A DNA stretch of 9,386 nt from Arachidicoccus sp050436765 (GCF_050436765.1 NZ_JBNQGD010000097.1:1-9386), one strand, 5' to 3'; counted from the first letter of the stretch, positions 1 to 7,330 are shown. The notes: generated from the sequence alone by a model not told the origin. Made by a program: numbers and translations.

Positions 1-932
1 GGCCTAAGAATTATGATATGTTTGCAATACTTACTGATCAGCAAAAAAAAGAGGTTGCGAAATATAAAGATGTATTGAATACCACGTTTGACAATGGAAC
101 CTGTTACACGCAAATAAGAGCACTCGCCATTGCTTACGCCAACATAAAAGACGAACGATATAAGGAAGCAGCTATAAACGGCTTGCAATATATTTTAACG
201 GCACAATATAACAATGGCGGCTGGCCTCAATATTATCCGCTTGAAAACAATTATAGCCGTGAAATTACTTTCAACGATGGCGCTATGATGGGCATTATGA
301 ATCTATTGGGAGATATTCTCGTTACGAAAAGCCCTCTGTATGATTTTATAGACAGGGATCTTCGTGGACAATTACAAAAATCTTATGAGAAAGGAATTGA
401 CTGTATTTTAAAAACACAGATAAAAGACAATGGCGTATTAACCGCTTGGTGTCAGCAACACGACGAAAAAACATTAAAGCCGGCTTGGGCACGCAAATTT
501 GAACCCCCGTGCATTTGTGACGGAGAAAGTGTCGGCATCGTACAATTTTTAATGGGTATCCGTCAGCCAAACCAACAAATCATCAATGCAGTTCAAGCTG
601 CTGTGCGTTGGTTTGATGATTCTAAAATTTTAAATACCCGCATTAAAAAAATCGCGGCTCCCCCCATGAAAACACGTTTCCGCCTCTCTACGTCCGATAG
701 AATAGTAGTTATTGATTCTGCCGCACCTCCTATATGGACAAGATATTATGAACTTACAACACATCGTCCTCTTTTCTGCAACCGCGATAGTAAGGTCGTG
801 TATTCTCTTGATAAAGTGGAACGCGAACGACGTGATGGCTATGGATGGTACACGTATGCCCCTCAAAAAATATTGAACGAATACCCAAAATGGCAAAAGA
901 AATGGGCGCCGAATAATAATATGCTGAAATAA
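1..932 (+). CDS. Pectate lyase, polysaccharide lyase family 10 (5'-partial)
   Basis: This enzyme cleaves de-esterified pectin (polygalacturonate) by calcium-assisted beta-elimination and is normally exported. The reading frame is open to the left edge. Codons from base 3 read PKNYDM, and bases 1-2 fit the end of a Trp codon, giving the PL10 motif GGWPKNxDM. The ATG at base 18 is therefore internal and the signal peptide and N-terminal part are missing. Counting from that Met, further family landmarks are DNGTCYTQI (25-33), GGWPQYYPL (67-75), the ITFNDGAM block (83-90), LTAWCQQHDE (141-150) followed by PAWAR (155-159), GESVGIVQF (169-177), and the C-terminal APPIWTRYYEL / RPLFCNRDS / ERERRDGYGWY blocks (236-278). 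The C-terminus looks complete. Family assignment is secure from these motifs. The exact substrate is inferred from the family. It converges on the lacI-type gene, so regulation by that repressor cannot be read from this window. Confidence 0.93.
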   Translation, partial: PKNYDMFAILTDQQKKEVAKYKDVLNTTFDNGTCYTQIRALAIAYANIKDERYKEAAINGLQYILTAQYNNGGWPQYYPLENNYSREITFNDGAMMGIMNLLGDILVTKSPLYDFIDRDLRGQLQKSYEKGIDCILKTQIKDNGVLTAWCQQHDEKTLKPAWARKFEPPCICDGESVGIVQFLMGIRQPNQQIINAVQAAVRWFDDSKILNTRIKKIAAPPMKTRFRLSTSDRIVVIDSAAPPIWTRYYELTTHRPLFCNRDSKVVYSLDKVERERRDGYGWYTYAPQKILNEYPKWQKKWAPNNNMLK

Positions 933-940
933 AGAAGATG

Positions 941-977
941 TTATTGCTCAATGTGCTCCCCATCCCAGAGGCAATAA
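941..977. repeat. Inverted repeat after the pectate lyase gene
   Basis: TTATTGCTC (941-949) is complementary to GAGGCAATAA (968-977) apart from one bulged G, giving a nine-pair stem with an 18-nt loop, 8 nt after the pectate lyase stop. It could stabilise or end the transcript. No U-tract follows, so it is not a canonical intrinsic terminator, and a stem of this size could occur by chance. Confidence 0.35.
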
Positions 978-1048
978 AAGTCCGACACCGATAAGCTAAA
1001 AGATTTCGAACAAATTATATTTTGACCAATTGGCAAGAATCATTTGTT

Positions 1049-1073
1049 AAATAAACAGGGCCGGCCGCGGCTG
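1049..1073 (-). terminator. Possible weak terminator / GC island after the lacI-type gene
   Basis: An 18-base block of almost pure G and C (1056-1073) contains the palindromes GGCCGGCC and GCCGCGGC inside AT-rich sequence. Read on the minus strand it can form CA-GCCG(CGGC)CGGC-CC-TG followed by TTTATTT, 18 nt downstream of the repressor stop. The stem is short and the T-run is interrupted by an A, so terminator function is a guess. The compositional contrast is certain. Confidence 0.3.
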
Positions 1074-1090
1074 TACTCCAGATCTAACGG

Positions 1091-2116
1091 CTATGGATTT
1101 AATTTAAGGGTAGACTCTCTAATTATTATTTCTGAAGGAATCACAATCGTCTTATCAACAATATTTTCTCTATTGTGTTTGAGACTCATCTGATTGATTA
1201 ATTCTGTCGCAGCAATTTCTCCCATTAATTCTCCCGGATAATCTAACGTAGAAAGTTTTGGAACAACTAAGTCGCCTAATATATCATTATTAAACCCCAT
1301 TACCGCAATATCTTCCGGGACCTTAAACCCCTTCTTATGTAAAACTTGAATGCATATGGCTGCTGAAAAATCATTCATGACAAAAAATGCGTCCGGCTTC
1401 TGTTTTAGTAACTGTTCAACGGCTTCAACAATTTCAGACTTCTCTGCATTACAAATTTTTACTAATTTTTCTTTATAGATTATCCCGTTATCGTTTAATG
1501 CTCTTTTATAACCCAAAAACCTTTCCTTGTAAACATTTCTTTGAAGATCTGCTGTAATATGCGCAATACGCTTCCGACCTCCAGCAATCAGATGTGCAGT
1601 AGCCTCATAGCCACTACTAAAATTATCTATTATGACTTTTGTGCAGTTAACCTCTGGCATAACCCGGTCAAAAAATATAACTGGGATTTTTCGATCGAGA
1701 AACGGTGTAAAATGATCAATATTCTTCGTATTTAAAGCTAATGAAACAATAACCCCATCGACTCTTTTATTCAATAAGCTTTTCGCATTTGCCACCTCTC
1801 TTACGCCGGACTCTGCCGAGTTCATAATTAATATATCATAATGCGCTTTATTAATTATTTTTTCAATCCCGGTAAGTACACAGGTAATAAAATAGCTATC
1901 TAACCGATGCACGATCACTCCGATTGTCTTCGTTTGTCGCTTACGAAGATTACTTGCAATTGTATTATGCTGATACCCCATTTCAGTTGCCGTTTTATGA
2001 ATTTCATCTCGCGTCTTTTTTGTTACACGAGGGCTGTTATTTAAGCCGCGGCTTACTGTCGAGGCCGTAACGCCTAATCTTTCGGCGATGTCGTAGATGG
2101 TAACTTCTTTTTGCAT
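1091..2116 (-). CDS. LacI/GalR-family transcriptional regulator
   Basis: This is a sugar-responsive DNA-binding repressor of 341 residues, the normal length for the family. The N-terminal helix-turn-helix (VTIYDIAERLGV, then TASTVSRGLN, residues 5-26) matches the LacI recognition unit. VTKKTRDEI and GYQHNTIASNLRKR (47-60) form the third helix and hinge, with the hinge Leu at 57. From about residue 64 (KTIGVIVHRLD) to about 335 lies a periplasmic-binding-protein-like effector domain. It includes DGVIVSLA, IPVIFFDR, GGRKRIAHI, RFLGYKRAL, DAFFVMND and GFNND, then LSTLDYPGELMGEIAATEL. The ATG at 2116 starts directly before the HTH and has no Shine-Dalgarno, only an A-rich leader. Neighbours are the convergent pectate lyase and, upstream in the same direction, gene remnants and a GH92 mannosidase, so control of polysaccharide use is the likely role. 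The effector sugar and operators cannot be read from the sequence. Confidence 0.94.
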   Translation of the reverse strand: MQKEVTIYDIAERLGVTASTVSRGLNNSPRVTKKTRDEIHKTATEMGYQHNTIASNLRKRQTKTIGVIVHRLDSYFITCVLTGIEKIINKAHYDILIMNSAESGVREVANAKSLLNKRVDGVIVSLALNTKNIDHFTPFLDRKIPVIFFDRVMPEVNCTKVIIDNFSSGYEATAHLIAGGRKRIAHITADLQRNVYKERFLGYKRALNDNGIIYKEKLVKICNAEKSEIVEAVEQLLKQKPDAFFVMNDFSAAICIQVLHKKGFKVPEDIAVMGFNNDILGDLVVPKLSTLDYPGELMGEIAATELINQMSLKHNRENIVDKTIVIPSEIIIRESTLKLNP

Positions 2117-2260
2117 GTTTTTAAAATAGCACCAATTATTTATCTATTTACAAATTAAACTCATAGAAATAGAAACTGTGAGAGCCGTAATGACTCCCTC
2201 TTACAGATAAGATAAACCTCTTTTTTGATCGTGTGAAACTACCCCTCTAAGTATTAAAAG

Positions 2261-2520
2261 CTAATCTGAATTACTGACGTCAAGAGTGCTTAAAGGCTCA
2301 TTTACTTCCAAGTAGAAAAAACCGTTATGCCATCTTTTGTAATGTCTCACCGCATACTTTCTGTTCTATAAAACTATCTCTCTAATAAAATATCTCACAA
2401 TACAATTACGCAATAATAAGGCAGCTACGCTCATCATCAATGCAATCATTATTGACTAATACATCCAACGCTAATAAAGCTCATCTCCAACACCTCGATG
2501 CCAACTATCTTTTTCAAAGC
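2261..2520 (-). pseudogene. Possible decayed coding remnant, unidentified
   Basis: On the minus strand one frame reads about 70 codons ending in SNSD and TAG at 2261-2263. A hydrophobic stretch (MMSVAALLLRNCIVRYFIRE) is followed by an in-frame TAG and then HYKRWHNGFFYLEVNEPLST. Upstream, a second frame reads KKIVGIEVLEMSFISVG before stopping, as expected for a frameshift. The residue patterns look protein-like and partly membrane-like, but I recognise no family and there is no intact start. It may be the tail of a lost transporter or membrane protein, or chance. It fills part of the 965-bp gap between the LacI-type gene and the GH92 gene. Confidence 0.27.
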
Positions 2521-2689
2521 ATTAAAATTTCCAGAGAATCAATTTTCTACCATAAAATGGCAATCGATTGCAATTTTAAAGAAAAAAAATCAAACTATAA
2601 AATAAAAAGATCTTCTCTAAAGACAATCTTCCGTTGAAACTCTTTTGCAGAGACTAATAAAATCCAAAAAATAATTAATTAATTAAAGA

Positions 2690-3062
2690 TCAAAAGAGAA
2701 AAGAAGAGTCAATTGAAAATATTTCTTCCGACTCGATTCCACTATTGAGGGCAAATGGATTTACCGGAGATAACGGGCGCGTTAAGGCTTCATTAGCCAT
2801 ACTCAATTCCAGCTGTCTACTAATATCCTTAATCTGCTAAGCCCAAGTCTAACGCGTGATTGATTGCAGCACTAATCAATGCGACACTTTCCATTAAAAG
2901 AGATTTACGATAATGGATAATACTTTCAAATCTTTTCTAAATCTTTATCACATTAGCCGCATATCTATCTAATGTATTGGCTATATTGTCATCAATAACA
3001 ATTGTTTCTGCTCTCTTCAAGAAAAAATGTATTCTCTCAATTTTAGATATACTAAACTTGAG
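2690..3062 (-). pseudogene. Decayed gene remnant (C-terminal ~120 codons), unidentified helical protein
   Basis: The minus strand just downstream of the GH92 stop carries protein-like sequence broken twice. The first frame (3062 down to about 2832) includes IERIHFFLKRAETIVIDDN, TLDRYAANVIKI, an in-frame TAG (2937-2939), then KRFESIIHYRKSLLMESVAL and INHALDLGLAD before TAA. The neighbouring frame opens at 2836 and continues with KDISRQLELSMANEALTRPL, SPVNPFALNSGIESEEIFSI and DSSFLF, ending at TGA (2690-2692). Joining the two frames at about 2830-2836 gives one smooth, helix-rich C-terminus. The 5' part is missing: a TGA closes the frame at 3063-3065, 17 nt from the GH92 gene. I do not recognise the family. 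Orientation and position suggest a former co-transcribed neighbour of the mannosidase. Confidence 0.6.
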
Positions 3063-3081
3063 TCAGTACCTAAAAAAAATA

Positions 3082-5337
3082 TCAATTTACGCCCCATTGT
3101 TTATTGGGCTTGCTTCCCATTTGTAGCTCCAGTGTACCACCGTTCATTAATTCTTCATGGGTAAAAAAGGGCGTATTTAAGGCTATGCCATTCATTGTAG
3201 CAGATTGAATATATTTATTTACTGCTGAACAATTATGTGCAATCATCGTAAACACCTTACCCTTGGCTAGCTGGATAGTTACCTTACTAAAAACAGGGCT
3301 ACCAATTGCATAAATGGGTCTACCAGGTGTTACCGGATAAAACCCCATAGAAGAGAATACAATAAATGCCGACATACCTCCTCCATCTTCATCCCCCGGT
3401 ATACCAAAAATATCATCCCCAAACCAAGTCTTTAATAGAAGCCTTACACGCGCTTGTGTTTTCCAAGGCGCATTTGTGTAATTATATAAATAGGGAATGA
3501 AAAAACTAGGTTCGTTACCCATGGAGAACTCCCCAACTAATCCGGTGGCGTCGGGAAACTTAGCCCAGAACTCGTATTTAGAACGGTCAAGACCTTCTCG
3601 AAACAATTGATCGAGTCTATTTTCAAAACCTTTTTTGCCTCCCATTAAATTCATTAGGCCCGGGATATCTTCTTGAACCTGCCACAAGTAAGTCCAACCA
3701 TTGTTTTCATCATAATAATTCCTACCTCCCATTCCGCCGTCAAATTTTGGATCAATATTTATCCAATTTCCTTTTTCATCTTTAGGCATAAAAAACTGCC
3801 TATCTGCGTCCCATACATTTTTATAGTTTTGACCCCTTTTTGAAAAATATTTATAATCATTTCCTTTGTTTAAATCTTTCGCCAACTGACCAACAGCCCA
3901 ATCATCATAGCTCCCTCCAAGCGTTACAGCAACAGCCTGCCTTTTTTCAAAAGGATGAACTTGCGAAACAGTTTCTTTGGCTCCTTTGTCTAAGGCAGGA
4001 AAATACCCATTCTTATAATAAAAGTCATCCAATGAAGTTTTGCGGCCATTGCGCCAAGGAAGCATTGTTGCCTGCATCGCATTTTTTTTCATTCCTTCAT
4101 AAGCTTTTTCATAATCAACATTTTTAAGCCCTTTACGATAGGCATCTAAAAACATTACGGAACTATGAAAAGCATTCATACAGGCATGGTCACCAAATAA
4201 AACAGGAAATGTAGGCATCCAGCCACTTTGCTCATACATTCTAACATAAGACTGAAGCATATCTTCCTCTTGCGCAGGATCCAAAATCATTCTTAAAGGA
4301 TGTAAAGCAAGATAGGTATCCCAAACCCAATCATCTACATAAAAAGGTCGACTATCCGTGTGAACTTGGTTATCATAACCGCTATAATATCTCCCATCTT
4401 CGGTAATATCCACCATTCGTTCTTTGCAACGATATAGTGCTGTATAAAAACTTCTTTTTTCCGCGTCCGTTCCACCTTCCACTTGTATCTGCCCGAGCGT
4501 AGTCGCCCAAATATTCTTTGCTTTGGTCGCTACTTGATCAAAAGAAATATTTGCACCCAGTTCATCTTCATAGTTTTTCTTAGCCTGATCTTCGCTTATA
4601 TAGGAAACCGCATAACGAAATTCAATAGTGTCATTGGATTGGTCGTCAAATCTGCAAAATGCATTTGCGGAATCACCATTAATATTTGCAGACAAAATAA
4701 TTCTTTTATTCTTGATGGTTCCACTATGGAATGACTGATTAAATTTACCATATAAATAAACTGGTATAGGCTTGTGTCCCCTTTCAACAAAATAGGTTTG
4801 CATTGCCTCTATTACATTATCATTCTGAAAATGCCACCAATTCTGCTCGTTATTATATGCACTAAATAATAAGTTCTTCGATGTTCCTTCTGGGAAAGTA
4901 AAGCGAAAAATTCCAACTTTTCTACCTTCTGTATATTCTACTGCTATGTCATCATCCAACAAATAAGTGTAATAATGCCATGGCACTCTTTCTTCTGCGC
5001 CTTGGTCATAAGCGACTTTTTTATTCCAGCTTGCAGAAGTCAATTGTTTATCTGTATTCGGTAATAAAGAAAATACCTGCCCCAAGCGATGAGATACAAT
5101 TAATAGAGGAAAACTACTAATTTGATCATCCAGATAATCTTTACGAATTGGCGTCATTCGCATCATTTGATTGGGCAATTGCATGGTGGGTCGGGTTGGT
5201 TCTAAAAGTCTCCCTACACCTCCAATTTCCGGATGGAGATATTTTAATACCTCCTGATTAGCTTGGGAGAAAACTGAACCAAGTGGAAATAATGAGCAAA
5301 AAATCAGTAACACTTTTTTGATGCAATAAGAGTTCAT
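3082..5337 (-). CDS. Secreted GH92 family alpha-mannosidase
   Basis: This is a calcium-dependent exo-alpha-mannosidase of the GH92 family, whose members release mannose from N-glycans or fungal and plant mannans (usually alpha-1,2, also 1,3/1,4/1,6 linkages). The protein has 751 residues, full length for the family. An N-terminal signal peptide (basic YCIKK, hydrophobic LLIFCSLFPLG, cleavage near VFS-Q at about 24/25) directs it to the periplasm or surface; the Cys lacks a proper lipobox. A beta-sandwich N-terminal domain (about 30-275) precedes an (alpha/alpha)6 catalytic domain. Landmarks are YRCKERMVD, DDWVWDTYLALHPL, GWMPTFP, LGGSYDDWA, NYYDENNGWTYLW (540-552) with the likely acid Glu544, MGNEPS (606-611), and the GDEDGGG motif (648-654) that carries the base Asp and calcium-site residues, followed by SSMGFYPVTPG. 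Acid/base roles are assigned by family analogy. Linkage specificity is not predictable here. No clear promoter was found upstream of 5337. Confidence 0.95.
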   Translation of the reverse strand: MNSYCIKKVLLIFCSLFPLGSVFSQANQEVLKYLHPEIGGVGRLLEPTRPTMQLPNQMMRMTPIRKDYLDDQISSFPLLIVSHRLGQVFSLLPNTDKQLTSASWNKKVAYDQGAEERVPWHYYTYLLDDDIAVEYTEGRKVGIFRFTFPEGTSKNLLFSAYNNEQNWWHFQNDNVIEAMQTYFVERGHKPIPVYLYGKFNQSFHSGTIKNKRIILSANINGDSANAFCRFDDQSNDTIEFRYAVSYISEDQAKKNYEDELGANISFDQVATKAKNIWATTLGQIQVEGGTDAEKRSFYTALYRCKERMVDITEDGRYYSGYDNQVHTDSRPFYVDDWVWDTYLALHPLRMILDPAQEEDMLQSYVRMYEQSGWMPTFPVLFGDHACMNAFHSSVMFLDAYRKGLKNVDYEKAYEGMKKNAMQATMLPWRNGRKTSLDDFYYKNGYFPALDKGAKETVSQVHPFEKRQAVAVTLGGSYDDWAVGQLAKDLNKGNDYKYFSKRGQNYKNVWDADRQFFMPKDEKGNWINIDPKFDGGMGGRNYYDENNGWTYLWQVQEDIPGLMNLMGGKKGFENRLDQLFREGLDRSKYEFWAKFPDATGLVGEFSMGNEPSFFIPYLYNYTNAPWKTQARVRLLLKTWFGDDIFGIPGDEDGGGMSAFIVFSSMGFYPVTPGRPIYAIGSPVFSKVTIQLAKGKVFTMIAHNCSAVNKYIQSATMNGIALNTPFFTHEELMNGGTLELQMGSKPNKQWGVN

Positions 5338-5867
5338 AAATAATTGTGTGAATGTTAATTAGAATAGAATAAAAAACTATTGTTCATTTTTCTATAAAGA
5401 AACAACCCAACTATTAACAAAAGGCTTAATAAGCTATTAATTGCGTCATTAATTCAAAAAAAACAAAATAAATGCACTCTATGAGGAATTTAGCGGTAAG
5501 ATGCATGATAAATATAATGGGGATAAGAAACCATATTCCACAATAACGGCTAGTAAGCCTCAAAATTTAAATATTCTTATCCTTTCCTACAGGTTTTTGT
5601 GTCGAGCCGTATTCTATTTATATAAACCAAAAAAAACCTTCTTACGATTGGCTCTAATACCTTTCTGAAGTCGAAAATTACGGCCTACTCAAAAATAGGC
5701 GAAAGTTTTACGATTCTAAAATAAAAAGTGAATACAATAAAAACTATTGGCTGTCAATTCATTATGTCGGCAGTGTTAAAAAATGGATACCTCACATTTG
5801 TCTCCATTCTCCCACAAAGAGACGCTTAAAGGCAAATCCAATTATTAAAACAATATGCAGCTATAAG
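5338..5867 (+). other. 530-bp stretch without intact gene; possible plus-strand coding remnant
   Basis: No recognisable gene lies here. On the plus strand a frame is open from 5453 to a TGA at 5666-5668 (71 codons, first ATG 5501) and includes NALYEEFSGKMHDKYNGDKK. A second frame from 5658 runs into the toxin gene and stops at 5877 (EVENYGLLKNRRKFYDSKIK and VGSVKKWIPHICLHSPTKRR). They could be two halves of a frameshifted gene, but there is no family signature and AT-rich DNA can produce such frames by chance. A small hairpin, GCCTA(8 nt)TAGGC, sits at 5683-5700 without a T-run. The promoter of the GH92 gene should lie near 5338-5450, but no clear TAnnTTTG element is visible. Confidence 0.3.
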
Positions 5868-6158
5868 CTAATAATTTGAAGGGGAACGGCTCGTATGGCG
5901 CATCCGTACTACGCGAATTTCATTTTCTAAAATCCGGTAAGATATTCTGTATCGATATTTTTCAAATGCACGCCAATTGCCATCATTACCTTTTTTGTAT
6001 TTATCCAGAGGATGGGCTTCTGGATTTTTAGATAAAAGAATAGTCATTTTAATGATTGCATCACGAACTTTGGCAGCAGTCTGGGGAGAATCACAGTATA
6101 TATATTTATAGGCTTGCAACAGCTCTCTTGCGGCTCTTTTACTCCATACGACTACCAT
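5868..6158 (-). CDS. RelE/ParE-family toxin of a type II toxin-antitoxin system
   Basis: This 96-residue protein is of typical length for ParE/RelE toxins. Members of this superfamily act on gyrase (ParE) or on ribosome-bound mRNA (RelE). Visible landmarks are the N-terminal VVWSKRAARELLQAYKYI helix pair, SPQTAAKVRDAI, the central NPEAHPLDKYKKGN segment, the YRYRISYRI strand pair, and the C-terminal IRVVRMRHTSRSP signature characteristic of ParE. The start ATG (6156-6158) overlaps the antitoxin stop by 7 nt (ATGGTAG), so translation is probably coupled. ParE is favoured over RelE because of the RHTSRSP end, but the target cannot be decided from sequence. The frame is intact and uses the same AT-rich codons as its surroundings. 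Confidence 0.88.
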   Translation of the reverse strand: MVVVWSKRAARELLQAYKYIYCDSPQTAAKVRDAIIKMTILLSKNPEAHPLDKYKKGNDGNWRAFEKYRYRISYRILENEIRVVRMRHTSRSPSNY

Positions 6159-6367
6159 TGGGAAGACTCTTTTTTAAGATCTTCGGCAGAGATGAAATGC
6201 CCCTGTTCAATTTCATCGTTTCCTTGTTGTAAATCATCGTTATATTCTTCTAAAGTTTGGGGAGTTTCCTTTGTTTTATAACGAATGCCCATAAGATTAA
6301 GAGTGCGAAGCAACCATTCACTTTTATAACCTTCCTTTGTATCGTCAATATTGATTATTAATTCCAT
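6152..6367 (-). CDS. Antitoxin partner of the ParE/RelE-family toxin
   Basis: This 71-residue acidic protein is encoded directly upstream of the toxin, with a 7-nt overlap. The first third (MELIINIDDTKEGYKSEWLL, then RTLNLMGIRYK) could form a small folded or dimerising unit. The acidic C-terminal part (LEEYNDDLQQGNDEIEQGHF, then ISAEDLKKE) resembles the toxin-wrapping tail of Bacteroidota antitoxins that pair with ParE/RelE-like toxins. I see no confident ribbon-helix-helix or helix-turn-helix, so DNA binding and autoregulation are not shown. The call rests mainly on gene order, size, charge and overlap. The ATG at 6367 overlaps the end of a remnant frame that stops at 6358. Confidence 0.78.
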   Translation of the reverse strand: MELIINIDDTKEGYKSEWLLRTLNLMGIRYKTKETPQTLEEYNDDLQQGNDEIEQGHFISAEDLKKESSQW

Positions 6368-6820
6368 AATTCATTAAATTTTAAACTTGTTGTATCTAAA
6401 CCCATATGGTTATCATTGCTATAAAAATATACCGGTTTCCTTCCCCAAAAATAAGATTTTTTCGCCACACTGGCAATATCATTAATCGACTAATACTTTT
6501 AAAAGAGCGTTTTTAGTAATAAATTCAAGCGATGCTATAATCAAAAACATTGGAAGGATTGCCATCGCTCCGTTGCAACTCTTCACTATCAGCATACAAA
6601 GCTTTCCAAGCGTTCCTTGGCATTTCTTTTCCTTTTTATCGAACCATACCCTTTCTGCAACAGAGGTCTAGGATTGTTTACTAAATTCATTCAATGCCTC
6701 CAAACAAAAATATTTTGCCTTTACCCGTTTAAAATAAACATATTGTCAATTTTTGTTGTTTTCAAAACTTCCTTTATAATAAGTATCGCGGCCCCTCAAT
6801 CGCCAAGCATGCTCCACTTT
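6358..6820 (-). pseudogene. Decayed coding remnant upstream of the toxin-antitoxin pair, unidentified
   Basis: The minus strand reads as one protein broken by stops and frameshifts. Frame 1 (about 6820-6628) contains RGRDTYYKGSFENNKN, TGA, QYVYFKRVKAKYFCLEALNE, FSKQS, TAG, then TSVAERVWFDKKE. A shift in an A-rich run leads to 6626-6525: EMPRNAWKALYADSEELQRS, DGNPSNVFDYSIA, TGA. After another shift, SLEFITKNALLKVLVD runs to about 6485. A last segment (6489-6358) reads INDIASVAKKSYFWGRKPVY, FYSNDNHMGLDTTSLKFNEL, WN and TAA. Each piece is compositionally protein-like and they abut in order. I recognise no family. The last TAA lies inside the antitoxin start, so the pair sits right behind the old 3' end. 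Bases 6402-6409 form the palindrome CCATATGG. Confidence 0.45.
6402..6409. promoter_or_regulatory. Palindrome CCATATGG upstream of the antitoxin, possible operator
   Basis: A perfect 8-bp palindrome lies 35 bp before the antitoxin ATG, where many TA modules place the operator bound by their own antitoxin complex. The flanking bases extend the symmetry only imperfectly (AAC left, TTA right). An 8-bp palindrome is easily produced by chance, so this is only a candidate. Confidence 0.2.
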
Positions 6821-7294
6821 TCAATGCAACTGCGGTTGTGGTTCATTTACCTTATCCAAAATTGTTTATCCGTCCCCTGTATGATTGACTTAGTATTTTG
6901 CATTAGGAAACAGAATCATAGAGGTAATTTCCCGAAAGTGTATTGGCAGATGCAAAACTGCTTTCTATAAAAAAGTAATGGGGTTAGGGTCTTATTTCAG
7001 AGGTCGGTTTATTAAAATCTTTATAGCTTCAAAAACTAAATGCCTGCAAGCAGGTTATTTACACTGACTACTTGTTATGGCAATCACTTGTATAATAATG
7101 AAGCATTTTCGGCCTACACTTACTTATTAGATAAGTTTGCATATACTTCTGCCGATAGCATAAATAATATTACGCTAGCAGCAGATAATCTAGCGAGTAA
7201 TACTACCAAAATGGCATCTATAGAATACCTACCATGTTGAATATTTTCTCGCGTAACTCATTGTTAATAAAGGAAAAAGGAAATCTGGTTTATG
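6821..7294. other. Gene-poor stretch between the decayed region and ssrA
   Basis: There is no recognisable gene. On the plus strand a 66-codon frame (7040-7240) includes GNHLYNNEAFSAYTYLLDKF and ADSINNITLAADNLASNTTK. It starts right after an in-frame TAA and shows no family signature. On the minus strand the same bases also read open for about 35 codons. A short minus-strand piece (SFASANTLSGNYLYDSVS, about 6904-6959) may be a further remnant of the decayed gene to its left. I would not annotate a protein here. Confidence 0.35.
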
Positions 7295-7324
7295 AAAAAA
7301 AGGGGATGATTTTTCAATCATCCC
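7295..7324 (-). terminator. Intrinsic terminator of ssrA
   Basis: On the minus strand, GGGATGAT and ATCATCCC form a perfect 8-bp stem (plus-strand arms 7303-7310 and 7317-7324) with a 6-nt loop. The stem is followed by C and seven Ts (plus-strand A-run 7295-7301). It begins 6 nt after the tmRNA 3' end. Stem, loop and T-run all fit a Rho-independent terminator. Confidence 0.9.
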
Positions 7325-7330
7325 TTCCAG

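Noticed and set aside
2440..2637. 65-codon plus-strand open frame between the LacI-type and GH92 genes
   Set aside because: It is low-complexity Lys/Ser/Asn-rich without a family signature, and it partly opposes the minus-strand remnant.
5683..5700. GCCTA...TAGGC hairpin
   Set aside because: It is a five-pair stem with an 8-nt loop and no T-run on either strand; likely chance.
6721..6840. Hint of a SusD-like segment (TTTAVALKSGACL) on the minus strand
   Set aside because: The resemblance covers a dozen residues in only one of several competing broken frames, and the downstream pieces do not fit SusD.
6617..6970. 117-codon plus-strand open frame rich in Phe, Ile and Leu
   Set aside because: It lies antisense to the decayed minus-strand sequence, has no recognisable domain, and its residue mix is what an antisense read of AT-rich coding DNA gives.
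7040..7240. 66-codon plus-strand frame rich in Ser, Thr and Asn
   Set aside because: It has no family signature and no promoter or clear upstream coding extension, and the opposite strand is also partly open. It is mentioned under the gene-poor stretch but not called as a gene.
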